Shown: positions 46,150 through 55,160, counted from the first letter of the stretch. The stretch is DNA of 62,565 bases from Alphaproteobacteria bacterium (GCA_018969425.1 JAGWYJ010000017.1:1-62565), one strand, 5' to 3'. Notes: a model not told the origin generated them from the sequence alone. Numbers and translations: made by a program.

Positions 46150-47142
46150 ATGCCTAAAGCCTCTGCGCTGACCTCGATCCTCGCCTATGCGATGATCCGT
46201 GCGACTGAGGCGACGGCTGCGGCCGCCGAACGGCTTGTCGGGGCCGGAGACGAGGCTGCGGCCGATGAAGCCGCCGCGTCGGCCATGCGGGCGGCGCTCG
46301 ACGCCATCGATATGGACGGATCGGTCGTGGTGGGCGACGGGGAGGCGGCTGCCGCCGATGTGCTGGGCGCCGGACGTACGGTGGGCTCGGGCAAGGGCGC
46401 CAAGATCGACATCGCCCTCGATGCGCTGGAGGGGCCGACGCTTGCAGCCAAGGCGATGCCCAATGCGATTGCTGTTCTGGCCGCGGCTCCCCGCGGCGGC
46501 ATATTGCGCGTCCCCAATATCTATATGGACAAAATCGCCATCGGTCCGGGGTTTGGGAAGGATGTCATCGATCTCGACGCGCCGCCCGGGGACAATGCGC
46601 TGAAACTGGCCGCCGCCAAGGGCGTGGATGTGCGCGATCTGACCGTATGCGTACTGGATCGTCCTCGGCACGACCGCATCATCGCCGATCTCCGACGCGT
46701 GGGAGCTCGCATCAACCTGATATCGGACGGAGACGTGGCGGGGGTGATTCACACTGCGTATCCCGAAACGCGGATCGACATGTATCTGGGAATCGGAGGC
46801 GCGCCGGAGGGGGTTCTTGCGGCAGCGGCTCTTCGCTGCGTCGGCGGCCAGATCCAGGCGCGACTGGCCTGCCGCACTGAAGCCGATCGCCAGAAGGCCG
46901 CTTCGGCGGGGCTGAAGGATCTTACGCGCCGCTATGAGCTCGACGACCTCGTCTCATCGGAGACCATCTTCGTGGCGACCGGCGTTACGGGCGGCGACCT
47001 GCTTGACGGCGTGAGACGGGTCAATGGGGCAACTCATACTCATTCTCTGATGATGACGTCGTTCGACGGCATGATCCGTACGATCCGCTCAGTGACGCCG
47101 CAGGCGCCGCCTGCGAGCGGATCGACAGCGTCCGGTCGGTGA
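46150..47142 (+). CDS. Class II fructose-1,6-bisphosphatase GlpX, divergent active site
   Basis: A member of the GlpX family (330 residues), which hydrolyses fructose 1,6-bisphosphate in gluconeogenesis. Conserved parts are KIDIALDALEG (metal ligands Asp 91 and Glu 94), VGGQ, PRHDRIIADL, DGDVAGVIHT and YLGIGGAPEGVLAAAALR. The usual IGEGExDEAPM block reads VGDGEAAAADVL here: the metal-ligand Glu is Asp 63, and the following Asp-Glu pair is Ala-Ala. The Thr of DPxEGT is Pro 96. The phosphate-side Lys of GRGDKNTAD is Glu. Function is therefore less certain than membership. Synteny with hom and recJ is normal. Confidence 0.85.
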   Translation: MPKASALTSILAYAMIRATEATAAAAERLVGAGDEAAADEAAASAMRAALDAIDMDGSVVVGDGEAAAADVLGAGRTVGSGKGAKIDIALDALEGPTLAAKAMPNAIAVLAAAPRGGILRVPNIYMDKIAIGPGFGKDVIDLDAPPGDNALKLAAAKGVDVRDLTVCVLDRPRHDRIIADLRRVGARINLISDGDVAGVIHTAYPETRIDMYLGIGGAPEGVLAAAALRCVGGQIQARLACRTEADRQKAASAGLKDLTRRYELDDLVSSETIFVATGVTGGDLLDGVRRVNGATHTHSLMMTSFDGMIRTIRSVTPQAPPASGSTASGR

Positions 47143-47237
47143 ATTGACCCTGACCCCAGCCGGGTCTACCAACCTCACGCCCGGGGACGGATCGTCGTCA
47201 TCGGGGTCCCCGCAGTTCAGTCAAGCACGCCCCGCCC

Positions 47238-49055
47238 ATGTCTCCATCGGCAAGGTCCTCCGCGTCGGCCGGAGCTGCGCCCTTCCTGGGGGTCGCAGCG
47301 TCCCTGTCCGGCCGCATGTGGCGGGCCAGGCCTGTCGACGAGGCGCTGGCCGCCGAGCATTCGAGACGGCAGGGCGGATCGGATCTTCTGGGCCGTCTTC
47401 TCGCAGGACGCGGCGTGCCTCTTGACGAGGTCGATCTGTTTCTCAATCCGACCCTGAAGGATCTTTTCCCCGATCCGTCCTCGTTCGCCGACATGGATGT
47501 CGCAGCGGGAGCTCTTCTCGACGCCATCATCTCCGATCGCCCGACGGCTGTCTTCGCTGACTACGATGTCGATGGGGGAACCTCCTCCGCCATTCTGATG
47601 CGATACTTCCGAGCCTGGGGACGTGAGCCGGTCCTTTATGTGCCGGATCGTCTGCGGGAGGGTTTCGGGCCGACGCCTGAGGCGTTCCGGACGCTGAAAT
47701 CCCGCGGGGTGGAACTCGTGGTCACTGTCGATTGCGGAGCGGCGGCGACGGATGCTTTGCGGACCGCCGCCGAGATCGGTCTCGAGGTGGTCGTCCTCGA
47801 TCATCATCTCATGCATGGGGATTCGACCCCTCCGCTCAGGGCTCTGGTCAATCCCAACCGGCCGGACGACCGATCCGGCTGCGGACATCTGGCGGCCGCC
47901 GGAGTGGTGTTCGTTATGGTCGTTGCGCTCAATCGTCTCGCCCGTCAGCGCGGTCTCAGCCCTTCGGGCGGTCTTCCCGATCCCATGAAGTGGCTCGATC
48001 TGGCGGCGCTTGGCACGCTGTGCGACATGGCGCCTCTTCGAGGCGTCAACCGCGCCTTCGTGGCCCGAGGGCTTCAGGTGCTCGAACGGCAGGACAATGT
48101 CGGTCTCGCGGCGCTGGCTGAGGTCGCCGGCGTCGGAATCCCGCGGAGCGTCTACCACGCCACCTTCGTTCTAGGGCCCCGGCTCAACGCCGGAGGACGA
48201 ATCGGAGACCCGTGGATCGCAGCGCGCCTGCTGGCCTGCGATGATCGGAGCGAGGCGCTTCATCTTGCGACGCGTCTGCATGCGCTCAATCAGGAGCGCC
48301 GTGAGACGGAGGCGGAGATCCAGGCCGAGGCGATGCGACAGGCGGAGGACAGGCTGAAGAGGAATCCCGCCGCCGGCGTGATCGTTGTCGGAGGCGAGGG
48401 GTGGCATCCCGGAGTGATCGGTATCGTTGCGGGTCGATTGAAGGAGATCTGGCATCGGCCCGTAGTGGTCGTCGGCTGGGGGGAGGGGCTGGGGCCGGTG
48501 GCCCGGGGCTCGGGCCGCTCGGTCGCCGGGGTCAATCTAGGAGATCTGGTGTCCGACGCCGCCCGCCAGGGCCTGATTCTCACCGGAGGAGGCCATGCGA
48601 TGGCGGCCGGTCTGTCCCTGCGGCCCGATCAGCTGGAGGCGTTCCGGGACTATATGGAGGCTGCGACCGCCGGCGCCGGGGCTCATCTTGAGGAGGCGCG
48701 GATGCTCGACATTGATGCGGCTCTCGCTCCAGGCGCCGCCAGCGCCGATCTTCTGGCCCGGGTCGAGCGTCTTGGTCCCTTTGGTTCGGCCGCCCCCGAG
48801 CCGCTGTTTGCGATACCCAATGCGCGCGCCGAAGGGGGGAGGCGGGTGGGCGATACTCACGTCGCTTTCGAGCTGGTGGGCGAGGACGGGTCTCGGCTGA
48901 GGGCCATCGCGTTTCGGGTCGCCGACCAGGCTGAAGGGATGGCTGTGTTCCGACGCGAGGCGCTCCATGTGGCGGGACGCCTGAAGGCCGACACATGGCG
49001 GGGCGGCAACGCCGTTCAGCTCGAGGTCGTCGATATGGCTCAGGCCCTCTCTTAA
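47238..49055 (+). CDS. Single-stranded-DNA-specific exonuclease RecJ
   Basis: A 5'-3' exonuclease used in recombination and mismatch repair, 605 residues. DHH-family motifs are VFADYDVDGGTSSAIL near residue 110, VTVDCGAAATD near 160 and VVLDHHLMHGD near 182. GRIGDPWIAARLL and GGEGWHPGVIGIVAGRLKE follow, and the DHHA1 motif is TGGGHAMAAGLSL. The OB-fold C terminus ends VVDMAQALS. The start at 47238 keeps the family segment FLGVAASLSGRMWRAR. Confidence 0.95.
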   Translation: MSPSARSSASAGAAPFLGVAASLSGRMWRARPVDEALAAEHSRRQGGSDLLGRLLAGRGVPLDEVDLFLNPTLKDLFPDPSSFADMDVAAGALLDAIISDRPTAVFADYDVDGGTSSAILMRYFRAWGREPVLYVPDRLREGFGPTPEAFRTLKSRGVELVVTVDCGAAATDALRTAAEIGLEVVVLDHHLMHGDSTPPLRALVNPNRPDDRSGCGHLAAAGVVFVMVVALNRLARQRGLSPSGGLPDPMKWLDLAALGTLCDMAPLRGVNRAFVARGLQVLERQDNVGLAALAEVAGVGIPRSVYHATFVLGPRLNAGGRIGDPWIAARLLACDDRSEALHLATRLHALNQERRETEAEIQAEAMRQAEDRLKRNPAAGVIVVGGEGWHPGVIGIVAGRLKEIWHRPVVVVGWGEGLGPVARGSGRSVAGVNLGDLVSDAARQGLILTGGGHAMAAGLSLRPDQLEAFRDYMEAATAGAGAHLEEARMLDIDAALAPGAASADLLARVERLGPFGSAAPEPLFAIPNARAEGGRRVGDTHVAFELVGEDGSRLRAIAFRVADQAEGMAVFRREALHVAGRLKADTWRGGNAVQLEVVDMAQALS

Positions 49056-49117
49056 TTTTCCGGATGGGCGCTTGCACCGGCAGGCGCATCCCGATATATC
49101 CGCGCACTCCGCCGGAT

Positions 49118-49192
49118 GGTCCCTTCGTCTATCGGTTAGGACGTCAGGTTTTCAACCTGAAAAGAGGGGTTCGACTCCCCTAGGGACTGCCA
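49118..49192 (+). tRNA. tRNA-Glu (anticodon TTC)
   Basis: A 75-base cloverleaf. The acceptor GGTCCCT pairs with AGGGACT. The D arm has the extra-base form typical of Glu (GTCTATCGGTTAGGAC), the anticodon stem TCAGG/CCTGA encloses TTTTCAA, and the T arm is GAGGGGTTCGACTCCCC. The CCA is encoded. The TTC anticodon reads GAA and GAG. Confidence 0.95.
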
Positions 49193-49404
49193 GCGGCGAT
49201 CCGGGTCAGATCCACGCCCTCCTCGGGGAGGTTCGCGGATCGACTATTTCCCCAAACGGCATTTTGATTCCGTCGCTCAGGCGGACTGAGGCAGCGCGGA
49301 TCTGGGCTCGGGATCAGCCCCTCGGTCACGAGCGGCTCCCCGCCTGATCAGGCGCTCGGGGCGAGGTCGATCCGTCCGCTTCGAACGCGAGCCGGAGGAG
49401 CGTG

Positions 49405-49428
49405 ATCCCTGTTGGGGATTGACAGGGA
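49405..49428 (+). promoter_or_regulatory. Alternative hairpins in the leader of the cold-shock gene
   Basis: ATCCC (49405-49409) can pair with GGGAT (49415-49419), or TCCCTGT (49406-49412) with ACAGGGA (49422-49428). The two pairings exclude each other because both use the same TCCC. They lie 45-68 bases before the ATG. A temperature-sensitive leader is possible but unproven. Confidence 0.35.
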
Positions 49429-49472
49429 CCGCCGCCTTATCGACAGATTTAACCTTCACAGTCTGGTCGCTC

Positions 49473-49979
49473 ATGTCCAATCAGGAAACGCCTGCAGCCC
49501 AAGACGACGCCGTCATTCGTCTCGACGGTCACGTCAAATGGTTTGATCCCGCCAAGGGATACGGGTTCGTCATTCCCGACGAAGCCGGGGCTGGCGGCGA
49601 TGTGCTGCTGCATATTTCGGTTCTCCGGAAAGCAGGCGTCGATACGCTCGCGGAAGGGACGCGGCTCTCGTTTCTCGCCGCCGTGCGGGATCGCGGTCAT
49701 CAGGTTGTCGACATCCTGCATGTCGAGGCTCCGACGGGCCGGCAGGAGCCTGAAGCCGACGGGCCGATGGAGACGGTCGTGGTGAAATGGTTCAACCGGA
49801 CCAAGGGCTACGGCTTCGTCCAGAGGCGAGAGCAGCCCGACGACATCTTCGTTCATGTGGTTGTCCTTCGGAAGGCCGGATTGGACGATCTGGTCCCGGG
49901 GCAGCTCCTGCAGGCAGCGATCGGGCAGGGGTCCAAAGGTCGTCATGTCGCAGCGATTCGTCCGGTCGCCGGGGCCTGA
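49473..49979 (+). CDS. Double cold-shock-domain protein
   Basis: A 168-residue RNA/ssDNA-binding protein with two cold-shock domains joined by a linker, a form typical of Alphaproteobacteria. Domain 1 (about residues 15-85) has [15 protein letters not shown] and [12 protein letters not shown]. Domain 2 (about 100-165) has [15 protein letters not shown] and [15 protein letters not shown]1 is intact in both; RNP2 in domain 2 reads IFVHVVV rather than the usual FVHxS. I start at 49473; an upstream in-frame start at 49419 lies within the leader hairpins. The likely role is RNA chaperone in cold or stationary phase. Confidence 0.92.
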   Translation: MSNQETPAAQDDAVIRLDGHVKWFDPAKGYGFVIPDEAGAGGDVLLHISVLRKAGVDTLAEGTRLSFLAAVRDRGHQVVDILHVEAPTGRQEPEADGPMETVVVKWFNRTKGYGFVQRREQPDDIFVHVVVLRKAGLDDLVPGQLLQAAIGQGSKGRHVAAIRPVAGA

Positions 49980-50044
49980 GGCCGTCTGACAGGCCGTGCG
50001 TCTCGGGGCTTGGCTTCGCAAACAAGGCGTCGTATTCCGAGCTC

Positions 50045-50509
50045 ATGACACGCATCCTTTCCCTTTCCGCCCTGTCCCTCGCGCTTGTCCTGTCGGCGCC
50101 GGCTCAGGCTCAGGCCCTTGATCCCCTCCAGATCGTGAGCGGGGGCAAGACACACGTCTTTCAGGTCGAGGTGGCGGACTCTCCGGAAGAGACCGAGCGC
50201 GGGCTGATGAACCGCAAGGAGCTCGGACGGGATCGCGGAATGATTTTTGATTTTGGGGCGCCGCGCCCGACCGGCATGTGGATGAAGAATACGCTCATCC
50301 CGCTGGACATGCTCTTTCTTGATACCGACGGCACCATTCTCGCCATCGCCCGGAATGCGCGTCCGGGCTCTCTGCGAATCATTGATCCGGGCATTCCGGT
50401 GAAGGGCGTGCTCGAAATCAATGGCGGGCAGGCCGCCGAGCTTGGCCTTAAGCCAGGCGACAAGGTGCGCCATCGCATCTTCCAGGCCGCTCCGGCCAAT
50501 GGGGGATGA
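50045..50509 (+). CDS. DUF192 domain exported protein
   Basis: A 154-residue periplasmic protein with a signal peptide ending APAQAQA. The DUF192 domain shows VEVADSPEETERGLMNRKEL, MIFDFGAPRPTGMWMKNT and GVLEINGGQAAELGLKPGD. The function of the family is unknown. It follows the cold-shock gene by 65 bases. The thioesterase gene overlaps its 3' end by 11 bases, suggesting joint translation. The in-frame extension back to 49787 is only the shadow of the cold-shock gene. Confidence 0.9.
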   Translation: MTRILSLSALSLALVLSAPAQAQALDPLQIVSGGKTHVFQVEVADSPEETERGLMNRKELGRDRGMIFDFGAPRPTGMWMKNTLIPLDMLFLDTDGTILAIARNARPGSLRIIDPGIPVKGVLEINGGQAAELGLKPGDKVRHRIFQAAPANGG

Positions 50510-50909
50510 TCCGCCCGAAGGCTATGTGACGGTCGCGCGTGCGCCGTTCGTCAATCATGTCGGACCCATTTATCAGTGGTCTCAGAACGACCCGGGTCAG
50601 ATGAGGCTTGGGCTTCGCGTCGCAGAGACGCACACCAACTCCTTCGGGTTCATGCATGGAGGCATGGCCGCCACCCTCGCCGACAGCGCCATGGCGAGGG
50701 CTCTGGTGGGATATCTGGGTCGACGGGCGGTCACCCTCCGGATGAGCCTCGATTATCTCGACACTCTCAATCTCGGCGACTGGCTCGAGGTCAATGCAAG
50801 GGTCGTCTCTCACGACGAGATGGTGGCGCATACCGACTGCGAGATCATCGTGGCTGGGGCCGCCCGCGTTCACGGCTCCGCCGTATTCAGATTGTTGCGC
50901 AAGCGCTGA
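50499..50909 (+). CDS. PaaI family hotdog thioesterase
   Basis: A 136-residue acyl-CoA thioesterase of the hotdog fold. The family signature is TNSFGFMHGGMAATLADSAM with the HGG loop and catalytic Asp in the helix, then VTLRMSLDYLDTLNLGD. It probably acts as a tetramer on aromatic or short-chain acyl-CoA. The ATG at 50499 overlaps the DUF192 stop by 11 bases; an earlier ATG at 50421 would overlap it far more. The substrate is not determined by sequence. Confidence 0.88.
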   Translation: MGDDPPEGYVTVARAPFVNHVGPIYQWSQNDPGQMRLGLRVAETHTNSFGFMHGGMAATLADSAMARALVGYLGRRAVTLRMSLDYLDTLNLGDWLEVNARVVSHDEMVAHTDCEIIVAGAARVHGSAVFRLLRKR

Positions 50910-50983
50910 TCGCATCGTTCAGATGAGCAAGACTGATTGCCACGAGCGGCAAAACGCGTCACAAGCCCCTCCATAACCGGCGT

Positions 50984-51060
50984 CGGGGCGTAGCGCAGCC
51001 CGGTAGCGCATCTGCTTTGGGAGCAGAGGGTCGTTGGTTCGAATCCAGCCGCCCCGACCA
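50984..51060 (+). tRNA. tRNA-Pro (anticodon TGG)
   Basis: A 77-base cloverleaf. The acceptor CGGGGCG pairs with CGCCCCG, the D arm has TAGCGCAGCCCGGTAGCGC, the anticodon stem TCTGC/GCAGA encloses TTTGGGA, the T arm is GTTGGTTCGAATCCAGC, and CCA is encoded. Confidence 0.96.
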
Positions 51061-51076
51061 GACTTCAGCGAGGACC

Positions 51077-51781
51077 ATGTCTGACCGGCGTCCCGTTATC
51101 CTGATCGCCGCCCATGGCGAACGTGGGGGGGCGGCCAATAATCAGCGTCTGGCCTCTCTGGTGGAGGCGGTGTCGGGCATGATCCCCGAAGCGGATGTCG
51201 GGTCCGTCCTGGTGTCGGTGGAGGGCGTGGTTCCGGCCGCTCTTGCGGCGTGCGAGGACAGGCCGGTCATCTGTCTTCCGCTTCTGTTTTCTGACGGTTT
51301 CTTCATGACGGAACGTCTGAAACCCTACTTTCACGGGGACAGCCGACATCTTGCTCGCCCTTTCGTGTTCTGGCCGCGGTTTGCGCCGTTCCTGGCTGAC
51401 AATCTCGCTCTTCGCCTCATATCGCGAGCGGTCGATCCGCGCGTGATTCTGATCGCTCACGGATCTCAGCGTTCCTCGCGATCTGCGGAAGGCGCCCGAT
51501 ATGTCGGATCGCGCCTGGCGGCGCGGTACGGACAGGTCGAGGTCGGATTTCTCGAGCAGGCGCCGTTCGCCGCCGACGTGATAGCCTTCGCCGAACCTCC
51601 TTATGCCGCCGTAGGGCTGTTTTTTGGAGACGGGCTGCACGGAGGTGAGGATTTCGACGTGCTGGTCGGCGGCGCGCCGAGACTTCCTGTGGCCGCCTTC
51701 ACGGTCGGAGATATTCCCAGTCTTTCGGCTCTGGTGGCTGACGAGGCCCGCGTGATGCTGGAGCGCTTGCCCCTGGGTTGA
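51077..51781 (+). CDS. CbiX/SirB-like sirohydrochlorin chelatase
   Basis: A 234-residue two-domain protein of the class II chelatase fold, whose members insert cobalt or iron (or nickel) into sirohydrochlorin. Each half starts with the metal-binding motif: [17 protein letters not shown] at residue 9 and [20 protein letters not shown] near 128. The second half has [15 protein letters not shown] with another His, usual for the active site. The tRNA-Pro gene ends 17 bases before the ATG, so the two may share a transcript. No cobalamin or siroheme genes are adjacent, so the metal is open. Confidence 0.83.
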   Translation: MSDRRPVILIAAHGERGGAANNQRLASLVEAVSGMIPEADVGSVLVSVEGVVPAALAACEDRPVICLPLLFSDGFFMTERLKPYFHGDSRHLARPFVFWPRFAPFLADNLALRLISRAVDPRVILIAHGSQRSSRSAEGARYVGSRLAARYGQVEVGFLEQAPFAADVIAFAEPPYAAVGLFFGDGLHGGEDFDVLVGGAPRLPVAAFTVGDIPSLSALVADEARVMLERLPLG

Positions 51782-51880
51782 ATTTTCAGATATGCAGTCC
51801 GCATCGGGAGGAAGGGGTATGAGCCTGTTTCCCGGTCGGACTTACCGGTCGCAAACCGCCTGATGCCAAAGAGGTGTTCC

Positions 51881-52186
51881 GTGCTCGCCAGGATCTATAA
51901 ACCGGCCCCGAGCGCCATGCAGTCGGGAAAGGCCCATGCCGAGGCGTGGGTTCTCGAATTCGACGCCAGCGCATCGCGTTCCATCGATCCGCTGATGGGC
52001 TGGGTGAGCTCGAGCGACACGTCCGGCCAGGTCCGGATGACATTCTCAAGCCGGGAGGAGGCGATCGCCTTCGCGACCGCCCAGGGGCTTGCCTTCCAGG
52101 TGACAGAGGCTCGTCGCCCCGCACGAATCATCAAGTCCTATTCGGATAACTTCGCCGCTGGTCGTCGCAGGCCCTGGACCCACTGA
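51881..52186 (+). CDS. NDUFS4-type accessory subunit of respiratory complex I
   Basis: A 101-residue protein of the ETC complex I subunit family (PF04800), found in Alphaproteobacteria and mitochondria, where it stabilises the NADH-binding arm. Signature parts are ARIYKPAPSAMQSGKA at the N terminus, WVLEFDASASRSIDPLMGW with SSSDTSGQVRMTFSSREEA, and IKSYSDNFAAGRRRPWTH at the end. I chose GTG at 51881: AAGAGG lies about 6 bases upstream, whereas the ATG at 51863 has none. The nuo operon is elsewhere, as usual. Confidence 0.92.
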   Translation: MLARIYKPAPSAMQSGKAHAEAWVLEFDASASRSIDPLMGWVSSSDTSGQVRMTFSSREEAIAFATAQGLAFQVTEARRPARIIKSYSDNFAAGRRRPWTH

Positions 52187-52322
52187 GACGGGGCCCAGAT
52201 GCGGCTTTCGGCCCAGATCGGTCCGTCCATCCCCTGAGGTTGGTCCGCGCAAAGGCTGCTGGCGTCCCGCCCAGAAGCCGATTAAGAGGCTCCGTCGGCT
52301 GTCATCTCCGGATTTTCCGGTC

Positions 52323-52399
52323 GATCCCGTAGCTCAACTGGATAGAGCACTCGCCTTCTAAGCGAGTGGTTGCAGGTTCAAGTCCTGCCGGGATCGCCA
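52323..52399 (+). tRNA. tRNA-Arg (anticodon TCT)
   Basis: A 77-base cloverleaf. The acceptor GATCCCG pairs with CGGGATC, the D arm has TAGCTCAACTGGATAGAGC, the anticodon stem CTCGC/GCGAG encloses CTTCTAA, the T arm is GCAGGTTCAAGTCCTGC, and CCA is encoded. It reads AGA/AGG. Confidence 0.96.
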
Positions 52400-52686
52400 G
52401 GCTGTCTTTGTCAGCAATCGGACGGCATGCGCCTGCCATGGGTCGCGTCCCGCGCCGTTTAACCCGGCAACGGGTCTGGCGCTGACAAGACTTGCGTTCG
52501 GTCAACGGCGTCGGCGCGTCATGGCCTAGCCATGGATCGGACGCTGAGGGGGGGCTTATGGATCGGAGCGGGATCGCTGCCGGGGACGTTCGCCGGACAA
52601 CTCCGGTCCTGTCGCGGCGCGAAGCTTGCACGCCTGGTCCGTCAGGGAGCGCCCGGCGCCCCAGTCCGGTGGGGAATAGATCGGGA

Positions 52687-53931
52687 ATGTCGCTGCGGGA
52701 CGGCCATATAGCCGCCATAGACGGGCTCCGGGGCGTCGCCGTGGGGCTCGTTCTTCTGTTCCATTCCGGCGTCTTTGGCGCCGGCTGGGTCGGGGTCTGG
52801 ATCTTCTTCGTGATATCGGGGTTTGTGATCGCGAGCGCACGGATCGGCGAGACCGCGTCCCCGTTACGGTTCGGGGAGCGGTTCACAGACTTCCTCAGCC
52901 GCCGGGCTTTTCGCATCTTTCCTCTTTATGCGCTGATCATCGTCCTCGGCGCGGTCGTGACGGCTGTTACCGGCGAGCTCGGCGATCAGTACTTTCTTCA
53001 GCTCGCCTCGCTCTCCACCTTCACGTTCAATCTTCTCAGAATGTGGAGCGAGTACACTCACTCCTTCTGGAGCGGCCATCTCTGGAGCCTGAGCACAGAG
53101 CAGCAGTTTTATCTTCTGTTTCCCGTGGTCTTCTTTCTCACGCCGCGCCGATGGCTGCCGGCGGTTCTGATCGGCGTCGTGCTGGCGAGCCCTCTCATTC
53201 GCGCCATCGTCAGCGAGATCTATTCTCAGGTGATCCCCTCTCAGCCCGGAACCGACGTTCAGGCGTTCCGGGGTCAGGCCGTCTATCAGTTTCCACTCGG
53301 CCATTTCGACGCCTTTGCTTGCGGAGTGCTGCTCGCTCTCTGGCGTGCTCCCATCACGCAGATGCGGGGCGCATTTACGGCCCTGTGCCTTGCGACAGCC
53401 GTTCTGTGGGCGGCGTTCTTCTGGTTCATGGGGCGGTCCGGCGTGTTTGAAAGCCCGTTGCTGGCGCTCCATGTCAACGCCTATGGCGGAGGCGCCGAGA
53501 TCTGGCGTTACTCCCTGCTGTCTCTGTCCGCCTGCGTCGCGATATGCGGTGTCCTCAAAGGCGTGAGCGTGATCGAGCGTCCTCTCGCCTTCAAACCTCT
53601 CGAATATGTCGGCCGCATCTCCTACGGGGTTTATGTCTTTCATTTTCCGGTTCAGTGGGCGCTGACGACGTTTGTCTTCACCTCCATCAATTACGACCAT
53701 CTTCCCGAGGCGGGCGCGCTCTTTGCAGGCATGGCGATCTTGTCGATCGCTCTGGCGTCGCTCTCCTTTCACGTCTTCGAGACGCCCATGCTTCGGGTCG
53801 GGCAGGAGATGAGGCGCGGCGCCTCGCTCGCGGACGCCTTCAAGGCAGGTTTCGCAAACGGCGAGCGCCGCAGCAGGGCGGGGGAGCCGCCTGCCGGCGC
53901 CGGCGCCTCGCCGGGAGAGACGCGTCGATGA
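52687..53931 (+). CDS. Acyltransferase 3 family membrane protein (OafA/YrhL-like)
   Basis: A 414-residue integral membrane O-acyltransferase that would move an acetyl or other acyl group onto a surface or secreted glycan. The N terminus has IAAIDGLRGVAVGLVLLFHS with the catalytic-type His, then VGVWIFFVISGFVIA. RRAFRIFPLYALIIVLGAVV contains the arginines of the second motif, and FWSGHLWSLSTEQQFYLLFP the third. About ten helices follow, ending in a polar Ala/Gly-rich tail. An ATG at 52558 with GAGGGGGG upstream would add 43 disordered residues and is possible. Its stop overlaps the next gene (ATGA). Confidence 0.88.
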   Translation: MSLRDGHIAAIDGLRGVAVGLVLLFHSGVFGAGWVGVWIFFVISGFVIASARIGETASPLRFGERFTDFLSRRAFRIFPLYALIIVLGAVVTAVTGELGDQYFLQLASLSTFTFNLLRMWSEYTHSFWSGHLWSLSTEQQFYLLFPVVFFLTPRRWLPAVLIGVVLASPLIRAIVSEIYSQVIPSQPGTDVQAFRGQAVYQFPLGHFDAFACGVLLALWRAPITQMRGAFTALCLATAVLWAAFFWFMGRSGVFESPLLALHVNAYGGGAEIWRYSLLSLSACVAICGVLKGVSVIERPLAFKPLEYVGRISYGVYVFHFPVQWALTTFVFTSINYDHLPEAGALFAGMAILSIALASLSFHVFETPMLRVGQEMRRGASLADAFKAGFANGERRSRAGEPPAGAGASPGETRR

Positions 53932-55160
53932 GCAAGCTCCGGGGCCTCTCCGGCCGCATCTTCGCAGCGCCTGCGGCGGTCATAGCTCTTCTGATCGCCG
54001 GGGTTGCAGGGTGTCTGGCCACGTTTCTGTCTCTGGACGGCGCCAACGCCCAACAGCTGTCGGATTTTCAACTGTTCTATTTCCCGGCCATGCAGGATTT
54101 CGCAGCCGATCCTCTGGGCGCTTTTGCAGACTACTCGGCCGCCCCGACGCCGCTTTACTATCTTCTTCAGGGCCTCGTCCTGAAGGCGACCGGTTGGGAT
54201 GCGTCGGTCCGTATCGTTTCGGTCTGTCTGGGCGGGATCGCCATCTGGCTTGCGCTCCGTTTTCCCGCCACTCAGGAGCGACGTCTGCTGGTCGTCGCCG
54301 CCATGCTTATCAGCCCGTATTTCCGGGGTCAGGTCTGGTACGCCAACGGCGACATCCTGGCGCTTGTCCTGTGCCTCGCCGTTCTGTCGTGGACGCCGGC
54401 GACGAGGGCGGGCTGGCTGAGCCGTCTCGGCCTCGCCAGCCTGGGGGTCTATGTCCGCCAGAACTTCATATTTCTTCCGGCTTATCTTTTCATCGAGGGC
54501 GGGCTTGCCGACCGGCGACGCATCCTCCGCGGTCTGATCCTCGCCGTGCTGAGCGGCCTTCCGCTGCTCTGGCTCGTTTCAGTCTGGGGCGGTCTTGCTC
54601 CGCCGCGCTTCACCGGCCACCTGTCGCCCGCAGATCTGCCGGCGACGCTCTCGGTGGGGATAACGATTACAGCCGTCTACCTTGCTCCCATTGTCCTGCT
54701 TCGTCTCTTTCAGCCGCAGCGCCTCCTGCAGCGCCTGCGCGCTCTTCCGGTCCCCGTTCACATGTTTGCGATCGCCTCGGCCCTCGGCCTCGGTCTCGCT
54801 GCAGACGGGTATGACCATGTTCTGGGCGGCGGACTGGTTTTTCTCGCCGCCAAGGCCGGGTCCGGACTTCTCGGCGCGCCCGTCGCAGTGATGTTCATCC
54901 CTGCCTATTTTCTGTCCCTTTACGCTCTGGCGGTCTTCATTGCGGCCAACCCGGGGCGCAACACGCTTATCCTGGCCGCCACGCTTTCGATGTCGATCTC
55001 GATCCACATCTATCAGCGCTATTTCGATCCGCTGATCCCGCTTCTGCTTCTGTTCTGGGCGAGGTCTCCCGAACTCCTCTGGCTGGAGCGCCGATCGCTT
55101 CTCTGGACGACGGCTCTTCCCTCACTCCTCATCGCCGTTGCGGCCACGATCACGCATTGA
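53928..55160 (+). CDS. Multi-pass membrane protein resembling GT-C glycosyltransferases
   Basis: A 410-residue protein with about ten to eleven hydrophobic helices. After helix 1 comes DFQLFYFPAMQDFAADPLGA, an Asp-containing loop as in GT-C enzymes. YSAAPTPLYYLLQG, GQVWYANGDILAL, GVYVRQNFIFLPAYL and the late YQRYFDPLIPLLLLFWAR recall ALG10/PMT-like lipid-linked sugar transferases. The resemblance is by layout and short motifs only. The 4-base overlap with the acyltransferase shows translational coupling, suggesting that the two modify one glycan. The donor and acceptor are unknown. Confidence 0.72.
   Translation: MSKLRGLSGRIFAAPAAVIALLIAGVAGCLATFLSLDGANAQQLSDFQLFYFPAMQDFAADPLGAFADYSAAPTPLYYLLQGLVLKATGWDASVRIVSVCLGGIAIWLALRFPATQERRLLVVAAMLISPYFRGQVWYANGDILALVLCLAVLSWTPATRAGWLSRLGLASLGVYVRQNFIFLPAYLFIEGGLADRRRILRGLILAVLSGLPLLWLVSVWGGLAPPRFTGHLSPADLPATLSVGITITAVYLAPIVLLRLFQPQRLLQRLRALPVPVHMFAIASALGLGLAADGYDHVLGGGLVFLAAKAGSGLLGAPVAVMFIPAYFLSLYALAVFIAANPGRNTLILAATLSMSISIHIYQRYFDPLIPLLLLFWARSPELLWLERRSLLWTTALPSLLIAVAATITH

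Noticed and set aside
49787..50044. N-terminal extension of the DUF192 frame
   Set aside because: It is a frame-shifted shadow of the second cold-shock domain; the signal peptide begins at 50045.
52302..52916. Minus-strand frame containing AGLEPATTRLEGECSIQLSY
   Set aside because: It is the antisense reading of tRNA-Arg extended into the acyltransferase gene; another common artefact.
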